The position numbers and the translations under genes are program-made. Shown here in pieces: positions 36,682 through 47,315 of a DNA stretch of 64,000 nt (the first letter of the stretch is position 1; every line of letters begins with the position of its first letter). The stretch spans positions 6,406,826 through 6,470,825 of the forward strand of contig JBCFYV010000012.1 in assembly GCA_039000515.1 (NCBI GenBank), read 5' to 3'. The stretch is from Timema cristinae (Eukaryota; Arthropoda; Insecta; Phasmatodea; Timematidae). Below the pieces are notes generated by a model. The model made no database searches, was not told the DNA's origin, and saw nothing but the letters and a program-made list of their open reading frames with translations.

Positions 36682-37256
36682 GAAAAGGTGTCTTTTTTTT
36701 TGCAGTTTTTATTGCAAAACTTTTTTTTTAATAAATAAAATATTGCTTCAATACAAACATAAGGTCTATATTTCTTTACGCGGTGAAATGATGATATCCA
36801 GTTAGGTAATATCTGTCATGAGGATAGCAGCATAATATACAGTAGCCCCATGAATTATTTAGTGCTGATTGACAGCTCACAACTGACAGCTGATGGCTTT
36901 GAAAAGTTACCAGACCAAATTATGTATCCATACGCCGAACCATATGATCTGTAAAAACATGTGTTTAATAGCTGTCACTTCTGAGAGTCAAAATTTAGGT
37001 ATATACCTAAATGTTGACGTCAGAAGTCAGCTGTGAACTGTCAGTCAGCACCAAAGAAGCCATGGGGCTACTGTAACAACATTTTTAAATGATTAGAAAA
37101 AGTTTTCATAAAATTCCTGGAAACTCTTGACAGATTTTCAGGAAATATTTTCACCATGAACAGAAAACTAAACTCTAGGTTTGTAATTAACAATATATGA
37201 TTTATTTTGACCAAAAAAAGGTTGTGATATAAAAACGGCAAAAAAAATACCTTATC
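36682..37256. mobile_element. MITE family A, copy 1 (with nested element)
   Basis: The left arm GAAAAGGTGTC then TTTTTGCAGTTTTTATTGCA matches the reverse complement of the right arm (GAGATAAGGTATTTTTTTTG then CCGTTTTTAT). The arms also match the copy at 59207-59547 over about 100 bp each. There is no coding frame. A second, TA-flanked MITE interrupts it at 36840-37073. Confidence 0.65.
36840..37073. mobile_element. TA-flanked MITE nested in MITE family A
   Basis: 234 bp. The left end CAGTAGCCCCATGAATTA and the right end in reverse complement CAGTAGCCCCATGGCTTC extend into inverted repeats of about 50 bp with mismatches. TA lies on both sides (36838-36839 and 37074-37075), the target duplication of the Tc1/mariner/pogo group. 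The centre has a perfect 20-bp palindrome at 36993-37012. The flanks rejoin into sequence resembling the copy near 59,400. Confidence 0.75.
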
Positions 37257-37382
37257 TCGCTTACCCTACATGCCCATCTTAAAGAGTTTAGATAATGATG
37301 GTAACTTAGAGGAAATATACCAGCTTTTGTGAGGAGAGTATTGAAAAACTACATTGATATGTATAACATGTGAAAACTATCC

Positions 37383-37545
37383 CCTAGTACCCCTATATGA
37401 GACTCAAACTTCAACCTCATCATCACTAGCCATGAACAGCCACCCCTAGTGCACCATATGAGACTCAAACTTTGACTCATCATCACTGGCCATGAACAGC
37501 CACCTAGTGCACTCATATGAGACTCAAATTTGACCTCACGTGTCA
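37383..37545. repeat. tandem repeat, unit about 60 bp
   Basis: About two and a half copies of a unit containing CATATGAGACTCAAACTT and CATGAACAGCCACC. Confidence 0.7.
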
Positions 37546-37839
37546 CTGACGATCGCGGGTTTGATGTTTAGAAAGAAAAATTGTTCAACACATTCTTGTC
37601 TTGTTAAGCTCAAAGGTGAAGTGCATTTAATTCCGAGACTTGACAAGAAAATATCTGTTTAGTGGGAAGTAAATTTGTTTCTTAATGTCCTCCCAAGTTC
37701 GACATACAAACTAACACATTTGAGGTGTTAGTGCCTCATCCTTTTATAAAATTCTATACAAACTAAAACTAAACGTTGTTTATTGCATTTTGATATTTTT
37801 AATGCTCGTGAAAAACGATTTATCAACGCATTAATTGAT

Positions 37840-38100
37840 TTATAACACAATGTCCGCCTTCCATGAACAAGCTCGCTTGTCTAAATGAATACCGTGCCCG
37901 GCCGGGAATTTATTAGTCGTTAAGTTGGCGGTGGACGTTTATTAGCAGCTTTGGATCGAACCAATAATTGATGAGTGCCTCGTTTCGATGTTAAAATATG
38001 GACCCACTAATTATTGGCATTGAGTGTTAATGAGGGCTGTGTGAAAAGGTCAGAAGGAAAATTGTTCCTGCTCTGTCCACCACGTGGCATATTTTTTTTC
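37840..38100. other. possible conserved non-coding element
   Basis: Higher-complexity, non-coding, with homeodomain-type words (AATTTATTAG, TTTATTAGC, CCAATAATTGATG, CTAATTATTGG) clustered in about 130 bp (37,905-38,020). It does not resemble the repeats elsewhere in the window. Weak inference of an enhancer; only cross-species comparison could settle it. Confidence 0.2.
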
Positions 38101-38254
38101 TGTTGTGCGCATGCGCATTCGTTTAGAGGAGATAAAAAAAAGTTACACCGTCACGAATAAATGTTGTCGTAAATTCAATTTGAAAAATACAACTTATAAT
38201 TTACTAGGATATTATTTGTATCAAAAGGATCTGCATCGTTGGGCACGCAGATTA

Positions 38255-38700
38255 AATGTCTGTCTCATCTAGTTTGCCTGTGACGAAGAGGTCAGAGTTT
38301 GAATCGGAGGTCTGTGTATTGACGGTGGTTTTTCCTTAAATTATTTCTTCCTCTCCTACCCCCTAAAATGCAGGTGTATTTTCTCTCAATCCTACATTTT
38401 TTTGTCCCCCATCAGCTTATTTAAGTGTGGCTATACCGAACGAGTAATGGTGGGTGTGTGGACAATGGATTGTCTTTTTGATCGTCTCTTTCGCCGGCCA
38501 TGGGGACATCACGGTTCAGCTCTCAATAGGGTGTGCTGGGGTGCTTTTTCCTACTCTAATTCCACACAAATATACACCCTTCTAAGTTGTGCCTTTCCCG
38601 TTCATTCCAGCCAGCACCATGTCTTATTATTCTTTCGGGTTACACTCTTCCCCCATTTGTTTAAAAATGTGGATAGCCCGGTCGGGTAGTAAGGCGCAGG
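38255..38700 (+). repeat. tRNA-derived SINE copies or fragments
   Basis: A B-box-like GAGTTTGAATCGGAGG at about 38293 is followed by TGTGTATTGACGGTGG and a T-rich body, then a tail GTGGCTATACCGAACGAGTA near 38427. A second tail-like stretch, AAAAATGTGGATAGCCCGGT, lies at about 38661-38680. Probably two old copies. Confidence 0.45.
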
Positions 38701-39239
38701 GCACGAATATTTGTTATATATTGTTCTTAACTTTGATTAAATCTTAAACATGAGATAAACTGAAAGCTATTTCCCTGTGGCGACCCAATAATACGAGATT
38801 TATTTTCAACGGTGTATTTCTTGGAGGTAATCTTCCACTTGGTCAAGAACTAAATGTTGAAGAATACAACGGCCAGAATAATGAGGCTCGGTAATTACTA
38901 CACACATATTGTTTCCACATTACTCTGTCATTCTGGCATCTTAACGTGTTCTAGGATGAGAAATAGACATGGAGGTCGATAAATGTTTCAACTTTCGGCC
39001 ATAGATGTGTAGCCAACAAGATTACTTGGATTACTACAGCTACATAACTAACTACAAGTTAGATGATTTGTAATACTCAAACCCATTTGTTAAATTAAAA
39101 TAAAGGCGTTATAAAACCTGATTTAATGTTTTAATTTATAGTGGGATCCTTAATACCATTGGCTTTAAAATAAATTCAACCCTTAATTCATTTTAACACA
39201 TGGGCTATTTAATAGATCAATAACCGCACGTTATCTAAA

Positions 39240-39460
39240 TGTCAAACTCGTTCAGTCTGGTTTGCTGGTGAGGGGGAGGTTATTGCTCGAGCCCAGGTAG
39301 GGTGCACTGAGTGTATTTATTTCTAAATAGTATTCCTCCCTTCCTCCCCGTGAATGTGGATACTTTTCTTCTAATACTCTAACTTAATCATTCCTACGAC
39401 ATTATCATAGTTAAACATGGCTATAATCCGATTGAGTAGTGAGACGGGATAAGAAAACAG
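39240..39460 (+). repeat. tRNA-derived SINE copy
   Basis: Contains GAGCCCAGGTAGGGTGCACT near 39290, GAGTGTATTTATTTC, CCCCGTGAATGTGGATAC, and the tail CATGGCTATAATCCGATTGA near 39417. The tail is shared in outline with 38,427 and 62,228. Confidence 0.5.
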
Positions 39461-41774
39461 TTTAATCTATGGTTAGAAGATGAGTAGGGTAATTAAGGGG
39501 AAGTGCGCCTGCATTCGTGTAAAGAGGCTATGATCAACCCAGAGCTGTAAACAGAATGAAGGAAACCTCTCCCAAATGCACCTAGCTGAGAAACGAACCT
39601 TGACCTTCTAGTGAAAGTAAAACCAGCATATTTCGAGCCTGACGTCTTATACCGCATGACAACATGTATGACTCAAAGTTTATATTTAAAAAAGAATTAA
39701 CTAGGGGTGTATATAAATAAATAGGTTAATCCAAAAATGCTTTTAAACTTTGTATTTAAACATTGGCTTTTCCCAATAAGTCATCTATTGCCCAATTTTA
39801 ATAAGAAGATCCTTAAAATAAAGCTAGAAAAGTTATAAAATCTATTTTCAACTATTCATATGTCACATCATGTGATTTGCAGCTGACACTTTGGATTTAT
39901 ATCATCAAAACCTACACAACAACACTAATTTTTAATTATTTAAAAAATCTGGAAATGGGAGTCAAATCTGGAAACTTAATCTTAAATTATTCAATTATAA
40001 TTTATCTAGCAAAATGTTGTTACTGTTGGTCACATGACATTATGTTTGTATTTTTTAAAAAGGCTCTACCTATAAAAATTGGACTGTTTGAATGTTGATT
40101 ACTAAATTATCAAAAATATATTTTTGTTTCGCGAGTTAATTGAGGTTGTAGATAGTGATAGACCAATTTACAATTATTTTAATGAATGTTTTAAATGATG
40201 AGCCATATTGATCTAAAGATTACATTCAAAATTTAATGTAATAAATCAGCTTTCAACGGTGGTAGGCTAGATTAATTGAATGGTCTTGTCAGCTGATTTG
40301 TTATCCAAGGGCACATGACGTGCTTCTAATATTTTACTAACAGAAAAAGTTCCAATACTGTAAACGTATCCATCCTTTACTTGTCCCATAAAACGATGTT
40401 TTTTAAATCCAGTTATATAATATCATCATGACTTTTTTTATAATCTTCTACTGCGACTTTGCTAGAAAACTTTGCTAACGGTTTCTAGAAAAATTTAATT
40501 TTGATTATATGCATTTATTCCAGCTGCCATCTCATTCTATGTCTTTAATAGCTAGAAAGCTAAATCGTACATTAATATTTATTTTTAATAATTTATTTTC
40601 GTGGTTAAATGACTTCAAGTTTAAGGTTTAGCATACATGCTAACATGGTAATAACTGTTATATAAACATTCTTCTAAGCTGGATAATTATATGATTCCAC
40701 GTCATTCGCATCAAAAAGGAATTCCCAGGAATTACATCATGACAAGTATTATAACAGGGATAGTGGCAAATACCTTTAGTATAAGAAATATGTATGTATC
40801 ATATTCACTGTCAATTGCAATTATCATCCAAATGCTTAGTTGAGACTAAAGTTAGTTTAAGACATTTGATGGTAAAAATTTGCTTTACAATTTTAACATG
40901 TAAATAAATTATATAACTCTAAGAATCTCATATTCAAATCATAACATTCAAGCTTATAGGGGTCAAACATGATATCTAATACTTTTCCGTAACTTGTTAA
41001 GACAAATATGTATGTTCTGTCGCTGAAATTTTAGTATACTGGACATTAGTATAGGTATATACAATTTGCTATTTTAATTATAATATAATAAATACTTGTG
41101 TTAAATATAAATATAAATAACTTTTTCAAATAATTTCTTACTTTCCTATCATACTAAATGGGGTATATCATCTAAATTTCTACCTTGTAATCATCATAAA
41201 TCCATATTTTTTTTTATCCACCAAAAAATAAAATACAAGGCTGAATATGTATTGAAACACGAAATGAAGCGACACAGAATGTTATTTAAGTTGCAAGAGT
41301 AAGACCAGCACGTGTTTGTATCAAACTTGTTCTAGCTCTGAGTTATGACAAAGATCCAGCCAGCAGTGTGAAGATATTGTCCCATCATATATATTCTGTG
41401 GACAGGTCCACTTGAACCACTTCCATACACAAGGTAATCCTATGTCCTTCTTGGACCGGACGCCCTAGTATTCGGGAGGAGATAGGAACCAATGGAGGTG
41501 ACTGTCATCCATCATGAGGACAACGCGCACTTGTCGATGGTTTTATCGACACCTTGTTCCAATTAGTGAGACAGACGTACAGACATATCTTACCTTCCTT
41601 TTCAACTGTTCACATGTCTTCCCTTCTACTGCTTGGCTTGTCCCCTTTGTATCTCACCTCCTTGTGCCTTGGACTCGTTGACAAGGTCACCGCTGCTCAG
41701 GATGTCTTCAGTTCGGTGGACATGATTCCTCCCTCACCTTCCTGAGGTCACTCTTGTATACAGAGTGTCCTGTA
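39461..41774. other. non-coding stretch
   Basis: AT-rich for most of its length. From 41,270 to 41,760 it is less AT-rich and higher in complexity, with short motif-free frames; no gene is called. A minus-strand SINE scrap is possible at 39,580-39,670. Confidence 0.3.
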
Positions 41775-41960
41775 AATAGGCTCGACTGTCTGTCATATGG
41801 AGATTGAGGTTCGAATTTTGGTTGGTTGCTTAGGGGGTGGTTTTCCCCGTGTGGTTAATAATGTCGTTTCTTCATTCCTCCTTCCCCACGCTAATGGGGT
41901 GTATTTTCTCTAAACAACCTTTCTCAACTCAACTTGTTACATTAAGTAGTAAGCAGACAT
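41775..41960 (+). repeat. tRNA-derived SINE copy
   Basis: GAGGTTCGAATTTTGGTTGG at about 41808 (B box), then a GGTGGTTTTCCCCGTGTGGT body and a CCCCACGCTAATGGGGTG segment, in the order seen in the other copies. Confidence 0.5.
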
Positions 41961-42548
41961 GAATCTAAACATAATAATTAATAAAAAAAACATCATGTCT
42001 GTAAAAACCCTGACCAAAACAATAATAAAAATCAATTCATTCACTTACAACCATTTATTCAGTAGGTTTATGAACGTGTGTATTATGTCCAGGGAAAATT
42101 GTGTCTTGGGGCAAGAATTCTAATCCTGTACTTTTGGCATAAAGTTAGCCCCGTTTTTAAACGATGCCAAAAAATTATAATAATAATTTATAAACTAAGA
42201 AATAAATGAAACACCTCTCTAAACTGGTAGTGCATAGTCGCGTTGGAGTCTAGGTCCGGTGTTCCTATACACCTACTTGTCCAAAACACATTTTCTTTAC
42301 CAGGTCACAAATATAGTTTCAAATATGACTGGGATTGAATTTAGACAATTTCATGTGCAGTATTTATAGAGCTATAAATAATCATGAATTATTTATCTGC
42401 TTATTTGGAAGACTTGAATTCAATATTCTTAATTAGTTATGTGTTATTTTTCGGTTCATTTTGAACAATTTGTTTTGTTTTTTAATGCAGAAATTTCATT
42501 CTTATCACAAGTATAAGGTAAGGGTGCCATTGAAAGGTTATTTACTAC
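41961..42548. other. AT-rich non-coding flank of the gypsy element
   Basis: Nothing recognisable. It ends in ACAC (42549-42552), the target duplication of the retrotransposon. Confidence 0.4.
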
Positions 42549-42552
42549 ACAC

Positions 42553-43554
42553 TGTTATCCCATTTACTGCGGCTTCGCGTCGAGTGGTTTTGTCTCGTCG
42601 AAGTCCAGTTTCCGGGCGACGGTGGTTGTCAGTCGTCGATCCCGTGGGTCCAGTGGATGGGGGTAAGGAAGGGAGATGGGGGAGAAAACATAGGCGGGTT
42701 CCGGGGTGGTCAGCGTTTGTAAATGGTAGCCCTCAGGACTAAAAGGGGAAATTGGAGTAGGTGGGGGTCGGATGGTCGGTGTGGGGGAAAGTCGAGGGGA
42801 GGAATTATTTACTCTCGGAGATCCTGGAGTGGAGTGTTGCCGTTCGGAGGTCTGGTGGCTGCAGTAGTAGATGGGTCCATGGGTAGAGTACTGTTTGATG
42901 GTTGTTGTCTTCTTTAGAGTCTTATGTCGATGGGCCTTGCCGGCGCGGTGGGTGTATCCCATCCCGTGGGGTCGCTGTCGAAAAGGGTGAACAGGTTGGA
43001 GGGTGGGAGGACAGAGTCCCGGCAACACGGAGTCGCGGTGGGAGGCAAAGGAACGTCCCGGCAACACGGAGTCGCGGTGGGAGGCAAGGAACGTCCCGGC
43101 AACACGAAGTCGCGGTGGGAGGTGCAGGAACAGTCCCGGCAACACGAAGTCGCGGTGGGAGGTAAGGGGTAGTCGGGAAGGATAGGTGAGTGACGATGAA
43201 ATGCTCTTTTCAAACGAATAAAGATGGTTTATTATGCTTATTGCATAAAGGTGGTTCTCCAAGGTTGGGTCACCACTGAACTCGAATCCAGATTTCACCG
43301 GGTTATATACCCTCCGCTGCTGCCTGGCCTGGTCCAATCAGAGAAGAGGGAGCTTCCCATTGGTTCGGGAAAACGAGAGTGCTATTGGCCGCCAAGCGAG
43401 CCAATAGGAAGAAGGGAGTTGATTATAGAGGTAAGAGCGTCACGGACGGCTCAGACAACATGGACTGTGGACCGGACCGGCAGTAGGGAGGGAGGGTGAA
43501 GCGGCCGGTGCAAGTGCGAAGGAAAGAAGGCCGACTGAACAGTGAGGTACATCA
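42553..43554 (-). repeat. 3-prime LTR of the gypsy element
   Basis: 1,002 bp, sense ends TGATGT ... AACA. The only difference I find from the other LTR is C at 43283 versus A at 49909. It contains the same TATA box (43303-43310) and four-copy 39-bp repeat (about 43015-43165). The 64- to 93-codon frames through it are not genes. Confidence 0.95.
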
Positions 43555-43566
43555 ATCCCCCACACT
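43555..43566 (-). other. likely polypurine tract
   Basis: The sense strand just before the 3-prime LTR reads GTGTGGGGGAT. It is short, but in the right place for plus-strand priming. Confidence 0.4.
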
Positions 43567-43769
43567 GGCTTGCGCACTTGCACACGGGTGACCTCTGGTC
43601 TACATAAATTTTACATCAACAAATTATTTATATATTTATCCTTAGGGCTAAGTTAATAATAATTTTAACATTGATTAGATTCAATAGTTCTGATGGACAC
43701 AGAGAGAGAGAGAAAAAAAAAAAAGAAAACGTAAATATATGACAAATAAATAATAATAACGAAAATACA

Positions 43770-44025
43770 CTACGGCCCTTTTTAGGGCCAAAACTATACA
43801 GTAAATAAGACGGCCCTTCTTAGCGTTACCAGTAACAAAATCAACACACAATCTGCCCTTTTTAGGGCCAATAAAATATGGCAAAAAACGGCCCTTTATA
43901 GGGCCAACAAAAAAACAAACACATAATCTGCCCTTTTCAGGGCCAAACAAATACAGTAAATAAGACGGCCCTTTCTAGGGCCAACAAGTTATCGCACATA
44001 ATCAGCCCTTTTTAGGGCCACACTT
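43770..44025. repeat. array of short palindromes in the gypsy 3-prime non-coding region
   Basis: About seven words of the form GGCCCTTTTTAGGGCC (variants GCCCTTTTCAGGGC, GGCCCTTTATAGGGCC, GGCCCTTTCTAGGGCC) are separated by 25-50 bp of A-rich DNA. One copy (near 43812) has lost its right arm. Each can fold into a 5-6 bp stem. Confidence 0.8.
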
Positions 44026-44071
44026 TGACAGTGTTTACTGAGTGGGGTAGCCACAGTGGGTGTGATTTTCA

Positions 44072-44260
44072 CCACGCACCGTGATGTTGGCGTCACGCAC
44101 TTGGTTGTGGAACCACGCACCATTATGTTCACGTCACGCACTTGGTTGTGTAACCACGCACCATTATGTTCACGTCACGCACTGGGTTGTGTAACCACGC
44201 ACCATTATGTTCACGTCACGCACTGGGTTGAGGGACCACGCCCTGTGTTGGCGCACCCAC
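44072..44260. repeat. 41-bp tandem repeat in the gypsy 3-prime non-coding region
   Basis: About four copies of a 41-bp unit containing CACGCACCATTATGTTCACG and TCACGCACTTGGTTGTGTAA. Degenerate CACGCA words continue to about 44,310. Confidence 0.85.
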
Positions 44261-44348
44261 GCATCGTTTTTCGCATCCCGCATTGGTTGTTGTGACCACG
44301 CACTGTCACTCACGGCGCTTGAGTAGCCGTGTACCCGGGTCTTTGGCC

Positions 44349-44620
44349 TCACCCTGTCTTGGGAGGGATTGGAGGTCGTCGAGGTCGCAGTCTGGTACTC
44401 CATCCAGAACTATTTGGTAGGGGAGGGTCCAGTCCTTTTGTTCCCTCGGTGTTATTGGGTGCGGGGTCCATGGTTGTGAGTAGTTTGGGTAGCTGCGGTT
44501 TCCCGGTGTTTTCACCAGGGGGTGCAGGACGTAGTTGTCCTCTGTGTATTTTCTTGGATCGACCATTTGGGTAGGTAACCCAGTAGACCCCTCCTCTTCG
44601 TTTGCTCACCGGTAGGGTCC
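44349..44620 (-). pseudogene. gypsy integrase C-terminal end, out of frame
   Basis: Continues integrase after a one-base shift at about 44606-44620. SKRRGGVYWVTYPNGRSKKI and a Pro-rich tail follow the GPY-like motif KWEGPYR at the end of the preceding frame. The tail has no chromodomain that I can recognise. Confidence 0.65.
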
Positions 44621-45600
44621 TTCCCATTTGGGGGCAAAGCCGGCGTAGTAGGCCTCTGTTGCGTTAGAGAGGGGTTGGGTGCGGACCAGTACCAAATCAC
44701 CGTTTTGAAAAGGTTGGGCGGCCCGTGCTGGAGGGTGGGTGTACCGTTGTTGGTAATTGGCTTGATTGACTCGTGCCTGTTCCTCTCTTTGGAGGGTTCC
44801 TTGGCTGGGGGGCTCGTTGTCTTCCTGCTCGCGTACTAGGGTTTCAAACCTCCACTCCCCGGGTCTGTATAGAGTTCGGCCAAGTAGGAGTTCACTAGGG
44901 GACATTCCTGTGGCTTCGTTCTTGCGGCATCGTAGATTGAAGGTGATCATAGGCAGGTAGGTATCCCATTCCCGATGGTTCTCCGAGATTTGGAGTCGGA
45001 TTCCCTTCTTTAGTTCCTGATTCCTTCTTTCTGTGGGATTGGCTCGAGGGTGATAGATTGGGGTTGTCCAGGCTTCGACATCCCACTTTTGACAGGCGTT
45101 CGCCCAGGCTCGGCTAATGAACTGTGGGCCATTGTCGGACAGGAGATGTTTTGGATATCCCCATCGTGGGAAGAATTGTTGTTCCATCGTCTGAATTATC
45201 TGTCTGACCTCTGTTGACGCGAGTGGAAATACTTCTACCCATCTTGAGAAGAGATCCGTAATCACTAGGATGAACTTCTTTCCTCGGCGACTTCGGGGGT
45301 ATGGCCCCATGAGGTCTAGGGCTACCACTTTCCAGGGGCGTTGTGGTTGACGGGGTCTTAGTGGTTCTGCCCCTTGATACCCCCCGGTCTTACGACAGGC
45401 ACAGAGCATGCAGTTTCGAATGTAGTTGCTGACTTCCGTTCGGAGGCCTTTCCAGGTGTAGCCTCGCTGAATGGCTCGTGTCGTTTCGTCTTCTCCCGGG
45501 TGCCCTGCCTGAGGGTGGTCGTGGTATGTCCAAATGACCTGTTGCCTGATTTGAGCTGGAACGATGAGTTTCCATGGTCCTTCCTTCCTTCGCGTCTCCA
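44606..45600 (-). pseudogene. gypsy integrase core
   Basis: Integrase inserts the reverse-transcribed copy into host DNA. The HHCC zinc-binding part begins near 45,540 (H..H in a YHDHPQAGH-like stretch) and ends with CMLCAC at 45,400-45,412, just inside the open frame 44606-45409. In that 267-codon frame the core acidic residues are D32 (ALDLMG), D92 (LLSDNGPQF) and E127 (NPTERRN). KWEGPYR closes the frame. It is separated from RNase H by a shift at about 45590-45605, inside a GAAGGAAGGAAGG repeat, and from its own C-terminus by a second shift near 44610. Both are consistent with the loss of one base. Confidence 0.85.
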
Positions 45601-46800
45601 GATATTCTCTTCTTTAACATGGTGTTCATTCCAGAACCGAGCATCGGTTGTTTTGGTGGGGGGTTGCCTTAGGCTGTCCAGAGTCTTCCAATGGTTCACT
45701 AGAGTTTGGATGTCTGCATCCTGTCTTTGTTCTGTCTTGACTAACTCATGTAGAGGTTCCTCTTGGGGTTGTAGGACTAGTATGGCCTCGGGTTCGGGTG
45801 GGGCTAACCCTTTGACCGATGGCGGAGTCATCCGGTCCCAGTCTTGAGTCGCTGAACTGGTGTTCTCGCTATCGGGTTGACGTGACAACGCATCAGGTAG
45901 ATCGTTCAGTTTTCCCGGACAATGTTCTATGGAAAATTGGAACTCTTGGAGTAGGAGTGCCCACCGCGTTAGCTTGGTCCGTTGATCTTTCATCGTGTTC
46001 AGCCAGGTGAGAGCTCGGTTATCAGTACGTAGTATGAAGGGTTTATCTTCTAAGTAATGTCTATATCTCTTGATGGCCCAGATAATAGCGAGGCACTCCT
46101 GCTCGTTGCTATGGTACCGTTGCTCGGTAGGGGTTAGCTTTGCACTGGCATGACTGATGATTCGCTTGCCCATATCATCTTCTTGGTACAGGACTGCCCC
46201 TAGTCCAATCCCGCTAGCGTCGGTTTGTAGGGTGAATGTTCGTGATGGATCTGGGCGGCTTAAGGGTGGTAGGTCTCGGAATGCTTCTTTAAGCCTTTGG
46301 AGAGCGGCTTCTGTCTTGGAGTTCCATATCCATCTGGATTTGGTTCTTAGAAGTTCGGTGAGAGGTGCTGTTACTTCCGACATCTGGGGCACGAATTCCC
46401 GTAGCCAATTGCAGAGGCCCAGGAGTTGTCGGAGCTGTTTACGGTTTCTTGGTGGTGGGGCTTCCGTGATTGCCTTGATCGTCTGTGGTTGTGGGGCGTT
46501 TCCGTGGCTAGAAACGATATGGCCCAGGTACTCTAGCTCCGTCTTGCCGAACTGGCATTTGGCCAGATTGCAGGTCAGTTGATGGAGCTCAAATCTTTCT
46601 AAAACCTTGCTCAAGTGGGTGAGGTGCTCTCCCCATGTCTTTGAGTAGATTATCACGTCGTCTAGGTAGGCGAAACAGAACTGGCCGGTGTACCCTGCTA
46701 ACACTTCTTGGCTCATCAGTCGCTGGAAGGTACTTGGTGCTCCCTTTAACCCAAAAGGCATAACTGTAAATTGCAAGGTTTCTCCAGTAGGGGTGTGAAA
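45600..46800 (-). pseudogene. gypsy reverse transcriptase (second half) and RNase H
   Basis: Within the open frame 45358-46776 (472 codons): MPFGLKGAPSTFQRLM at residues 6-21 and the polymerase active-site FAYLDDVII with YLDD at 37-40. Then come the thumb and connection, and the RNase H domain with QTDASGIGLGAVL, NEQECLAIIWAI and LRTDNRALTWL. This is the Ty3/gypsy order, with RNase H directly after RT. The last roughly 80 codons of the frame are off-frame relative to the integrase zinc finger. It is joined to the first RT half by a one-base shift near 46800. Confidence 0.9.
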
Positions 46801-47315
46801 GCAGTCAGTGGTTTTGAATCGGGGTGTAGGGGAATCTGCCAGTAGCCTGATTTCATATCGAGGGTGGTAAATATTTCTGCGTCTCCCAGATCTCGAAGGG
46901 TGTCATGTACGTTGACGGCGGGTGGAGTGACATCGATAGTGGCGGTGTTCAGTTGTCGGAAATCAATGCAGAAACGGGGAGTTTTGTCCTTTTTATCCAC
47001 AATTACAATGGGTGAATTATATTCCGAGTTTCCAGGTTCTATTATCCCCTGGGATTTCATCTCCTGAACCTGGTCTTCAATTAGCGCGCTCTTGGTGGGG
47101 GAGTAACGGTAAGGCCGTACCATAATCCGTTGATTATCTTTAAGTCGAATTTGATGATTGATGCTGCGTGTTCTTCGCAGTGGTCCTTGGGTGTTGAAAA
47201 CTGCTCGGTGTTGGTCTAGTAGTCTGAGTAGTTGTCCTTGATACTCTATTGGGGCGTGTTGTCTGATTTGGTCTTGAGGAACCGGAGGGGGATTCTCATT
47301 GAGTCTTGCAATCCA
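46746..47315 (-). pseudogene. gypsy reverse transcriptase, first half
   Basis: Same frame as the protease but separated from it by a TAA at 47316-47318. Recognisable RT motifs are the fingers segment with IEPGNSEYNSPIVIVDKKD and RFCIDFRQLN, and FTTLDMKSGYWQI with the first catalytic Asp. The frame is lost about 15 codons later, near 46800, where one base appears to be missing; it then runs out of frame to a stop at 46746. Confidence 0.9.

Noticed and set aside
43015..43165. CRISPR-like or coding interpretation of the repeated CGGCAACACG units
   Set aside because: Head-to-tail 39-bp units without unique spacers, present identically in both LTRs; it is a minisatellite in a eukaryotic retrotransposon.
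42564..43337. 257-codon frame across the LTR (repeated at 49190-49888)
   Set aside because: It is duplicated exactly with the LTR, has no known domain and spans the promoter and polyadenylation region; not a gene.
43681..43950. 89-codon minus-strand frame as an env-like gene of the gypsy element
   Set aside because: It is made of translated palindromes (GPKKGRLC repeats) and lacks a signal peptide, cysteine pattern or transmembrane anchor expected of an envelope.
43770..44025. CRISPR array reading of the regularly placed palindromes
   Set aside because: Repeats are only about 16 bp, spacers vary and are A-rich, and the context is a eukaryotic LTR element.
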